Source: Capitulum mitella (lineage: Eukaryota > Arthropoda > Thecostraca > Pollicipedomorpha > Pollicipedidae). From it: DNA of 64,000 nt. The notes under the pieces were generated by a model. It made no database searches, was not told the origin of the DNA, and worked only from the letters and a program-made list of their open reading frames with translations. Position numbers and translations under genes: made by a program. Location of the stretch: contig CP099839.1 of assembly GCA_030062745.1 (NCBI GenBank), positions 22,991,324 to 23,055,323 on the forward strand, read 5' to 3'. Positions 48,034-58,400 of this stretch are shown piece after piece; positions within the stretch are counted from its first letter, which is position 1; every line of letters starts with the position of its first letter.

Positions 48034-48167
48034 TTACCCGCCTCAGTCGGCTGAGCTTCATCGCCCTTGTAAGACGGGCTCGAGTCGTCTCGGTGTTAGA
48101 CACTTAGCCTGCGGGTCAGCTAGCAACTTGCCATTACAGGGTCGCACTGATTGTCACACCCATGTCG
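48034..48167 (+). mobile_element. tRNA-derived SINE, copy 2 (partial)
   Basis: GTAAGACGGGCTCGAGTCG (48069-48087) corresponds to the B-box region of the SINE at 22965. The body follows, with TAGCCTGCGGGTCAGCTAGC and AACTTGCCATTACAGGGTC and then CACACCCATGTCG in the same order. It is more diverged and shorter than copy 1. Confidence 0.65.
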
Positions 48168-48862
48168 TTTTGTTTGTTTATTTGCAAGTAAGGACGCACA
48201 TTCTCTTGGTCACATTCTCAAGGCGTCCAGTCTTGCGTCAAGTTTTGTTCTCGCCAAACGTCAGTAAGTCTTCCGTGTCACCCACATCGCACCCTTGGCG
48301 CCACGTACACTGTCTGCCTCGAATCAATGGTTAGGTTGGAATACGCGATCCGGTGTGGGAATCGGTCCGTGCAATAAACTTGCTTAGCACGGTCGATCTT
48401 ACCCCTAACACCATCCCGGAAACCATTCGGGTAAAAGAAAGGCAAAAGAAAGAACAAAATGGAACTATATTATGACCCGAACCCTTGCAACAGTCCATCG
48501 TTACTGGTCCAAGAAATGGGGGGGGGATGGAGGAGAGACACCAGACATCTACCACCCTTCCCAAACCATGGATGAAAGAGCACTTGGTCTGGAAGTTTCA
48601 CAGGTAAATTTACTTATCTAAAATAATACTGCAGCATTTTCCCTTTACCATGGTCCTTAACGTATCAGATGCGCGGCAGGTGTCTCTCTCCACCGGTTCG
48701 TTTTACGCGGGGCATCTCGAGAAGAAAGTACCGAGGTAGTTCCCCTAGTTCCAAGTTTGTTCCTCCTGAGAGTCACGTGGAAAGTTGGTCGGATAACTCA
48801 GCTGGTGAGTGTCTTCTGTATGGCGGGAGAATTACTTACCATTTGTAATACATCTACCTACG

Positions 48863-50672
48863 TATATCCTCTGCCAGTCTACACAGCTCAGAATGTGTTG
48901 ATATTTATTTTCATCAGTTCTGCTTATTAGAATGGCTAGTACCAGATGTTATACATGTTCTCATAGCATGGATTTTAATGTAGGTTTCTGATGCACCATT
49001 GTTAACATCATTTAGGTACTGAGTATAATGATATTTCATATTTATATGTTTTCAGTGTTATGTGTTGAACATATTTTTGTGTTTTGCAAAAACATTTTTT
49101 CCTCAGAATTTTGTGTTGGGGTTACACATATAGGGCCAGGAAGTGCATCAAAATGTGTTGCTTTTGGAAATCCTATGTATGTTGTAAAACTATTGAAATG
49201 TGACTCTTGTAATATCTTTCTCCAGTTGATTTGTCAAGATTTGTAGATAAATGAGGTTGACATCATTAAATCACTTTTGAAATTTTCCACCACAGTTTTT
49301 CTTCTTCATTGTACTTTGTATTGTCTGTGCATGTCTGTCTGTGCAAACAGTGTCATTTTGTTTTGTAGAGTAAGTGCACTGGCCATCATGTTCAGCACTG
49401 TTTTGCTAACCCAAATGGTAGATTGTGTGTTCAGAATGGGTTAAATTAAGGTTGAAAAGTGGGATGTAAAGTGCACTTTCCTAAATTGAATCCCAGGACA
49501 TTCACCTATACATGTCCTGTGGCTATCTTTTTTCCTGTTTATGCTGTAGATAGGGATGTTTTATGAAGTGATCAAACACCTAAAAGTGACCTATTTCTCC
49601 AGAGTTGCCTTATCACAGCAAAAAGCAGACCAAGATTCAAGTTTGTTTTGCAATATGTGTGGTAGTATGGTCTCATGTTGTGATGCTACCTAACTCAAGG
49701 TCATCAAAGGTCAAGGTCACAGGCTAGGTCAAATTTGACATCTGTGATAGCAGGTCATCCATTGCATTTTTCTGACCCATTTGACACAGGTATTCTCAAA
49801 AGGGCATTTTCAAAGAGCATTAGGTATCATTAAACCCTTGAAAAGCCCCCAATTACCATGCACAATGCAAATGTAACATTACATTTTGTATCTTCAAATG
49901 TGGAGTATCACAAGGATTATGAGCATGCTAGTGATTCTACCTACCACCATTGGATCACCCTAGAGGTAAATCTGGCCTGTGTGGCACATTTTGAGGGGAT
50001 GTTGTACAACATTGTCAAGGCCAGGATCTTCACACTGGCCATTGAGAGTGCCAAACAGATGCCATCAGTGTACTTGCCAAGCTGAAATATGGATAAAACT
50101 GCCAGAGTTCATTCTTTAAAAAAATGCTGCTTTGTTGCAAGAAACTGCTGCATAAGTTGTATGTGGGATATTTTACAAGAAAATTCAGTAATCCTTTGGG
50201 ATGTATCAGGAACTCAGTTGCTTCAGTTTCATTTGTAAAATACATTCTCAATGGACCTGGAAAGAAGAAAATATATATTGAACTTACCATGATGTAGCAT
50301 GAGGTCATTGGTGCTCTATTTTAAGCTTTCAGATCATGCTGATGTGCAAAGCAAGCCCAATTACCATATGTCAGAAGTGCACCATACATTTTAAAAGCAT
50401 GGACATTAGGTGGCAAAGTAAAACTGAATGTTTGCAAACATGGTTGTTCTTATGGTGCCATTGTAACATAACCTAGGATAACCTCATTTCCAAATTTTTG
50501 CTGGTATGTGCACAATTGATGTACAAAAAGGTGCTAAAAGTTTCAAGATGCTGCATTTATTCATTGGGAAAATATCATAGAAATGCAGTAACAGGGAGGG
50601 TTAAAGGCACCCATCATTGGGGGATTAAGTCATTTTATGATGCAAAAATGAAATGAGCACAAAATTAATGGT
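48863..50672. other. 1.8-kb block without a single CpG
   Basis: Reading every base from 48863 to 50672 I find no CG dinucleotide, while neighbouring stretches have them at ordinary frequency. TG and CA are abundant, as left by deamination of methylated CpG. A pair of TCAAGGTCA sites lies at 49695-49703 and 49711-49719. No gene or known repeat family was recognised in the block. Confidence 0.85.
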
Positions 50673-52240
50673 CGCAGCAGTACCACATTATTGGAGTGAC
50701 TGAGGGCCCAGCAATTTGGCTCTGATGGGTAACCATGCATTTGGGAAGTGATTACCATGGCATGGTCCTGCATGCAGGTATGCACTAGGTTTTATGTGCT
50801 GCATATTGTTTATCAAGAGCGATTTCTTGTCCACTTTATCAAACACATTACAATGGTCTTGATTTGGGCTTTGTGGTAACGTGTTTGATTCATGTCTGGT
50901 GTATTGCAAGTACTGCAAGTTTGATGACTATGTCAGAAAGTCAGTGCTATTTATCCTGAAACAAACACATTTTACCATACCCATACATGGCAGCTATGCT
51001 GTGGGCATATTGAACATAAAAGGTCTGTAAACTTGTCCAGTCCCAGTGGTTAGGATAAGATTCCTCCCCGAACTCTCAGCAATTTGGTCAGTATGCTCAG
51101 GTCTGCACAGCTCGATGCAGTATAGGTCCTGATCCCAACACTGTACCCTTGGATGGAATGTTCCACCCACTTCCACCTTTGAAGGGAATAGTTCACCCTG
51201 GTGGGAATCCCTCAAATAATATGAAATGACTGTTTAAGCAGAGTACGCAGACAATGGTGACAAAATTTGTTTGTGTCATGAAATTCGGGAAATATAAAAA
51301 ATTTTGATAAAGAAACTGTTGAACACCATGACCATTTGGAAGCATGAAATTGGTGGCTTTTCCATATCATATTGAAATTGAAATCAGCCAGTGTTATGCT
51401 CTTTATTTTTGCACTATTAATTGTTGTACTTTGTTCCATTTTGTTCTTTAAAATTTTCGTTATTTTGAATTTATTCCAGTTCATACCCGAACATGGCATT
51501 CTTCGCGATCGGGGCGGCTTCACTAGCCTGCTACCCGCTTGCATAGTTCACGAAGCCCATCACTATTATCGGTGGCAGGAATAGATTTAGAAAAAAGGGA
51601 TAGGGGTTAGAAGTGTGACCTGAAGTGATTCTTGAAGTAGAGTGGAAACCGTCGCATTTAACGAATGGGTCACAGGAGCATGGAAGTGCACTCCAGCCTT
51701 ATGGATAGAGGGTAAAAAGTTGAGTTATAGACCATTCGGGTAAACGCCATTTGGTAGATTGTTCTTTTTTCTATAATAAATGGCCAAAATAGTTTTACTC
51801 AGCCTTTACGGTTGACTCCGTACCCGGAGTCAGACTGGACCAACACGACCAGAATAGTAATTTTTCGCCTCGGATGAATAAGTTATTTTTCATTGTGGTG
51901 TATGTGCGGATATTCGGCAATGCTTTTATGGTGCTTTAGCCTGCTGCTACGTTTTTTTTAAGCCCGTGATGACCGTACGTCAAGCCGCATAAGAATCTTA
52001 GAATCGACCTTTGAGTGGTTCGCAGATTGTTAACAAAATCCCAAGAAAACGTACTATTTGGTTCCAGCTTATGTGGCCTGACCTTACGTGACTTTTTTGT
52101 GACTTTGAAGACCTTGCTTCTACCATTTGCACTGCCTCTGTTGTGTTTGAAATGCTTATAATAATCAGAAAGATCAAACATAGTCTTTGGCCTTAGTTGA
52201 CTTTTAAAACTGCTTGGGGTTGTTTTGAAAGGTAACATCT
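50673..52240. other. Stretch without recognisable genes
   Basis: CpG reappears gradually from 50673 and is normal from about 51490. No element ends or exons were supported. Confidence 0.35.
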
Positions 52241-53629
52241 TTAACACGCGCACTGGAAGGGGGATCTTTTTGTGCTCCCCACGTGTTTTTCTTGAAAATC
52301 TCGAGAACGGATCAGAGCTGGCTGCTGCTACTTTGTGATATTTATAGCAATTGAATAATCGGCGATTGAAATTGAATTAAAACGCAGAAGAAATCGAAAA
52401 TCGGCGGGAAATTTTTGAAGTTTGAAGCAATTGAAGTCAAGCAAACATAACGAAAATAACGGTTGCCGTTGACAAATGGGAACTTTGTGAAAGAACTAGC
52501 GTTCTACCTGAAACAACCGCTTGAAAACAGTCAGGCGACGCCATTCGGGCATAAGTGATGGTTGTATCAAGACCAAAGCCAGGGTCGATATGGGTCAAGG
52601 TCATCAAGGGTCAAGGTCAGCCAACTTGTGACCTGATCCAGATTTCCTTTGCAACGTATCGGTTTCTATGAAATATGCATTCAGAGAGCCTAATAAAAAC
52701 ACGTGTGCGCACACTGATACGCTTACATATTCCCGGGTCAGTGAAGGTCAAGGTCATCAGAGGTCAAGGTCAGATATCTTGCGACCTGGTCCGGCTTTGT
52801 TTTTCGATTAATGTGCCGAGCGAAATGCCGATTTGTATGAAATATGCATTCAAAAGCCCTAATTAAAACACGTGTGCGCACGTGAATGCGCTTAAATATA
52901 CGAGGGTCAATGCAGGTCAACGTCATCAGAGGTCAAGGGTAACTATGTTGTGACCTGTCCCGATTTGCTTTGCAATATGTGGATTGGTATGAAATATGCG
53001 TTCAAAGACCCTACTAAAAACATGTTTGGCACATTGGTACTCATATGTATATACATATATGCATATACATACGTGCCTACATATAAACGCTGGAAGTGAT
53101 GAAATGTGGTCAATCAATGTCAATGTGATCAAATGTACCGATGTTGGCTATCTTCACTGGAAATACGCCAAATGATGCGTGCAGCGCCCTCATTTACACT
53201 CAAACTATCCCGTGTTGCTCGAAATCTGATCAGCAAAAGATGAAAAAAAAATGACACCATAGGTCAATCACCTGACATGGCTTCGGCCGCAAATCCTCAG
53301 TCAAGACGTCAGATGAATGGAAGTTGTCGTATTCCACGTTTTAACGCTCATACAAATACCCTTTTCCCGTTTCGTTCGGAAAGTTGTACGGAATGGCCTG
53401 TACGGACAGGGGAAGTGTCCAAAATTGACCTTTTCGGCCCCATTTGATCTTGAAGGTTGACCGAGGGTCATAAAAATTGCACACAATATAAATCGTTGTA
53501 TCCCTACCCTGTCCACAAAATTTCATGTCTCTAGCTGTTTCGGTTTCCGAGATCGGAGGGTAGGTCTTTTGGGGCCCTTTCCTTCCAGTGCGCGTTAGCG
53601 CGAAACCTCCTTTCCACTGCGCGGGTTAA
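52241..53629 (+). mobile_element. TTAA-flanked element, family G (1389 bp), with internal tandem units
   Basis: It starts TTAACACGCGCACTGGAAGG and ends CCACTGCGCGGGTTAA; a second inverted CCTTCCAGTGCGCGTTA lies just inside the right end (53581-53597). Between about 52556 and 53100 three units of about 155-185 bp repeat GGTCAAGGTCATCA, GAGGTCAAGG, TTGTGACCTG and GAAATATGCATTCAAA. It has no transposase. A shortened reverse copy lies at 33034. Pairs of TCAAGGTCA 16 bp apart occur at 52595/52611 and 52748/52764. Confidence 0.82.
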
Positions 53630-55079
53630 ACCGGCAGTTGCGGGGGTATTTCGCCATCCGTTACTTGCGTGGGGGGGGGGGCGGTGTCAGACGTTACCAC
53701 TGAATAATTCTGCAAGCAATGGACCCGTTTGGCTAATCAGACGTGTATCGATTACGCTCAATAATGAGACCCTGGATGTGACACATTTTCGGACCTTAAG
53801 GCTGTATTTTTTGTAAGTCTTTATAAGTCACGCCAAAAGTTATTCTGTGACCGATATGAGGCGTGCCGTTTTGTGTACAAAGCCCGAAGTATAGACATGC
53901 TCGGAGTGAAAACGATAAAAATCATGTACAGTATTCCAGTATAAGTGTATCTGAGAAAAATGGCGACGCAGCTCAACGTAGTTCATGAAGTACTAGGATG
54001 TCAGTTACATGTTAGCTTCGAATGTGCTTAATTTGGCGAACATATGTCCATCAACACCGTAAAACTTCATCAGATTTCTCTAAATACTCTCAGTGTATGA
54101 CTGAAGATCGTTCGCCTTTATTTCACGTGATATGACGACTAGCATTGCTTGGCGCTGTTGCGATTTGCATGAATGCGTCGTGAAATAGCATGCAGTGCAA
54201 ACGACGGAAGTTTTCTTTGTTTTGCTTACGTATGTATCCTGAACTGAGTTGCGTGGGCCCTGCGATACGGTACAAGGGATATGAGTGATGGCGTTAAACG
54301 TGCTGTAGCGTTATAATGTAGTATGGTAAAGCATAAGTAGTGCACGCGTACATTGTAGACCACCGTAAACGTCGTGAAACCTGCACCACGCACTCAGTGG
54401 GGGAAAACTAGACATGATAAGCAGCACATCAGCATACACTGGCCGCGATGCCGTGTAAAGCATCGTGCAGGTTGCGGCATATCGTGGGAAATCCGGTTGT
54501 GTTCGCATTAGCGAGGCAGAAGCAGAATTGGTTGGACTGGCAGGAAAAATAAACAGAACTGCTGGCCCGTACCGGTCCTGCCATAATGCTCCCTGGAGTC
54601 TGGTAGCTTCCCAACAAGTGAACAGTGAATCAGGAAAGTAGTTGTACTCTCTAGATTGTACGCGTTTGGATTCCCATTGCGTTTGCTAGTGAACTCTATC
54701 CGCCGTATATAAATATGCCGGGAGTAATGTTTTCGCGCTCATTCGTGTTTTTCCTGGGTGGCTTTGAACCGCTCAGTCATAGCAGCGGAAAATGTCGTGG
54801 GCTGGCGTGACATTTAAGCTTGGAGTTCTTCGTCATGTATGCAAGATGCAAAACGAATGCAGAATGCCGAAATAGATCAACATGTATCTTTTATTGCGAA
54901 ATGCATAAAACATTGGTGCAGGCAGCAACGAAAAAAGGTCTCGCTGGTCATGCGTCCCACAAGGCGTCTTATTGGTTTCGGCACTGCCATTGTTGAGCTA
55001 TGTAATGAAACACCTCCCCAAACGGAAAGATCCTTTCTCTTTGGCGAGTGTCCGGTCGGGCAGACGCAGCCCCAGGTGA
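53630..55079. other. Stretch upstream of the CpG island
   Basis: A G-run lies at about 53670-53681. A TATATAAATAT word at 54706-54716 could be a core promoter element but is some 660 bases from the proposed start codon, so it is not called. No exon is supported. Confidence 0.35.
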
Positions 55080-55480
55080 CACGTGGCGGTCTCGGATCTC
55101 GAGTCTGCTCGGCGAGCGCGGCCGCGGCGGTGTGGTGAAGCGCCTGTTTGTGTCGACCCCCGCCGGCCGTGCCGGATGGACGCGAGAGATAGCGGCGGCC
55201 GGGCCGGCACGGCGCCGGGCTGGGGGCCGGGCCGCGACCGCTGGCGCCGCCTGCCGGCCGGCGCCGCGCCGTCCCCGGCCGCCGCCGCCCGGCCGGCCTG
55301 TCCTGCGGCTGCTCTGTGGTGCGACGCCCGACTCCGCTCCGTTCCCGCTCCTTCCCCGAGCAAACATGCTGGAATGTGAGTGTTCCGATTCGGCCTGCGC
55401 GCGCCCTGTGCTCGGGTCGGGCGGTGGTTGGGGTGTTATCGCTCGCGGGAAGAGCGTGCCAGGCGCCGTGTGAGGGACGG
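55080..55480 (+). promoter_or_regulatory. CpG island, probable promoter and 5' UTR
   Basis: About 400 bp of very GC- and CpG-rich sequence (GCC/CGG runs) ends in an ATG and a consensus splice donor (55366-55380). Long open frames on both strands here follow from GC richness. The position just before a coding-exon start fits an unmethylated promoter island. Confidence 0.55.
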
Positions 55481-58400
55481 CGACGGCGAGGGGGTCACTA
55501 CCGGCCTCCTGTAAATATCGTCAGTTGATGCGCGAACATTGGACAGTGAATTGAGCAGATTTGAGTGATTATTTTGTCTTGCTGAGCAGTTCTGCGCTGT
55601 TCAAGCAAGATGCAGTTGGTGGCCATTTGTTTGGTGTGTCATGATTATATTATGATGTACGAGGGAAGTGTAAATGACACAAAGGGATGGAAAAATGTGT
55701 TCGTGGCACACACCTAAAATGTGTTGTCAGTGAAGTTCGTTTGAGAGGCGTAAATTGCTGACTGTTCGTTGTTCGATATTTACGAACGTGTTGCCTCTGT
55801 ATGCTGTCGGTTATGACCCAAGCCCCGTGTAGATTCTAGGTTTCCTGTGCCATGACGATGAAAGGGAGGAAATGAAGGAGTAAATGCCCACACAACTGAT
55901 TTCATTGTGCATGTGTTGTCGAGTTATCATGTTTTTGTCGTGTCAGATCACGGACCTCACCAGGCATGGGGACGAAGCCGGTTTCGGCTTCGACTTCGGC
56001 TTTGCGAGGCCACATTTTTCAGACATTGCTGACTTCGGCTTCGGCAGTTTGTCATTTCCAACGACTGGTTTTGGCTTCGGTTTTGGCTTCAGCTTCGTGC
56101 CCTTTTTAACGGTTGGCCTAGGGTTCGGCTTTGACTTTGGGCGATTTTTAAATGCTGGGTGTGGCGTCGGTTTCGGCTTCCCACGATTTTTAGTTGCTGG
56201 TTTCGGTTTCAGGAGCTTTATTCAGATGGCTTTGACTTCGGTTTCGCGGTTTTCCCCTCGGCAGTTACAACTGCTTAATAAAACCATTGCTCCCAGTTTC
56301 CCCAAAAGGTAGATGCTAGGCCGTGCAACGGTCTGTAATCGGTAAATACAAAATGTGTCCTGCATTGGTAGCTTTTCTTTTTGTCTGGACGTAAAGCGGC
56401 ATAGGGAATTTGGTACCAGTTGACTAGAATTTTCATATAGCTGAATGGCCTAATTTAACGCTAAAATCGCATTTGACGAGTAGTTACTCTTCGCTAGATT
56501 CAGGTGTCTTCAAAGAAAAGGAAACCATGTGAGCTAGCGAACCTTCCTTGGTTTTCAGGAATGGAAAATACCAAGTGGACATTTTCGACACCTTATATCA
56601 TACCAGTTTTGCATGCATACGACAGTGGTTTTGGCTTTGCAAAACACATGAACACCTGATTCCGCTTTGGCTTCGTGTAATCCTAAGCCGTTGGCTTTGG
56701 CCTCAAGTTTCAAAGTCACTGGCTTCGGCTTTGGCTTCGCGTTTGCGAAGTTCGAAGTCACCGGCTTCGGCATTGACTTTGAGTTTTACAAGTTCGAAGC
56801 CACTGGCTTCGACTTCGGCTTTGCAGTTCCGAGCTTCAAAGCCATCGATTTTGGCTTCGGCTTCGGCTTCGTATCATTGTTATGGGTTTGGATTCGACTC
56901 GGAAGCCAGAAGCCTGGCTTCGTCCCCATGCCTGGACCTCACACGAATGAAACAAGTTCATGGTAACAAAAGTTAACTCGCGACCTGCTAGGGAGAAGGC
57001 TGGACTCCCACTTTATCCCTACCGTGCAGTTTTGCAACCGACAGCGTCTTTAAACTTTCACTACGCCTCGTTACACTAGTTGTGCACATTTGAGTGTAAA
57101 ACATTGTGAAGGTTATGTAAGTCCATGTCAGATGACGTCATGAAGACAAGAGTTTTACGGTTTTGCCGTTTCCCGAGTTTTCTTCGATTTGATCACCACA
57201 GGTCGTAATAACTTCAGGAAAATAAGCCATTCCGATGTGAAATTTTAATGGTTAAGGCATATTTGCATGCACTATGTAATCATAACAGTCCATTTGACCC
57301 ATTCTGAACAAGTGTAAAATCCAATAATGCTTAGAGTAATTGGAGTTTTTGAATTAGCTTCACGAAACTTGTCAATTTTTCGTATGCAGTCCTCCGTTAT
57401 ATCACATCAAAGCCTCATAACTTTATTTTGAGCAGGGCGGAGCCACGCCGAGCTTTTGGAAGGGACCCCAGGCCATGTATGACACTGTTTATGGTAAAAG
57501 AACAGTGGCTGCAGAAACAGTTTTTAAGGTAGACCTTGAAGCTTGATGCGATTTTAAAGGCAGATAACTCGGCAAAGAACGAAAAAACATTTTTGTTCGT
57601 CTGAGATGTCAAAGCCAAAATTCAATTTTTTGAAAATATTTTTGACATTAATTTTGAAAATTATAAAACCTGGAACATATATGACTCATCTCAGTGCCCT
57701 ATCTTGAGGTCAGTTTTTTAGGTTGATGTCAGATTGGGTTACGGGGCTTTGACCTAAGATGTCCGTGCGCCTACCCTGTATCTTGAGGGCCAGAAACAGG
57801 ACTAAGAAATATAGTAAACTAAGGTGATGGGAAACCCCTTCAGACATAATGAAATGAACTCAAGGCCATTCCTTGTGACCTTGTCATTTGAGGTAATTTA
57901 GGGCCAAAGGTCGTAAGTTCACCTGATGGATATGCGACCATGACAGTTTCTTTTATGCCCATGCGCCGCCTATGCCAGAATTTTACAAACATTGTCATAC
58001 TGTTTGTAGTTCTTAAGCTACCATGATGAGTAATAAAAGCTAACAAATATTTTAAACTTTATTCCATTTCATTAAAAAATTGTATTCCTTCCCTTTTTAG
58101 GTCCTGCGAATACCGTAATTTTTTCTCGAAATTCTGAATGTATTGCCCCTGATTTACTCTAGCTGCATCACAATCGAACGATAAACATCGGAGTTATAAC
58201 AGTTAAGAAATACCCTCCCTCTGACTTTTCCCCCTCCCCCTGTATTCACCCTTTTCTTTTTACCGAACGTGCTTTATGTCATGGCAAATCGATGCCCATT
58301 GATTGTGATGAAGTCAAAGGAATTGTTCTGGAGATCTCAGAAGGGGAGGGCGAATAAGCCCTCCCCACCTCCGTCCCCCCAAGAAAAAAAACGGGAATGC

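Noticed and set aside
49829-50610. Another TTAA element (TTAAACCCTT on the left, AGGGTTAA on the right)
   Set aside because: The terminal sequences do not form a convincing inverted repeat, and no GC palindrome is present.
55884-56966. GF-rich open frames that look like a silk- or FG-repeat protein
   Set aside because: They lie almost wholly inside a hAT element with exact ends, and arise from a GGCTTC minisatellite that is open in several frames.
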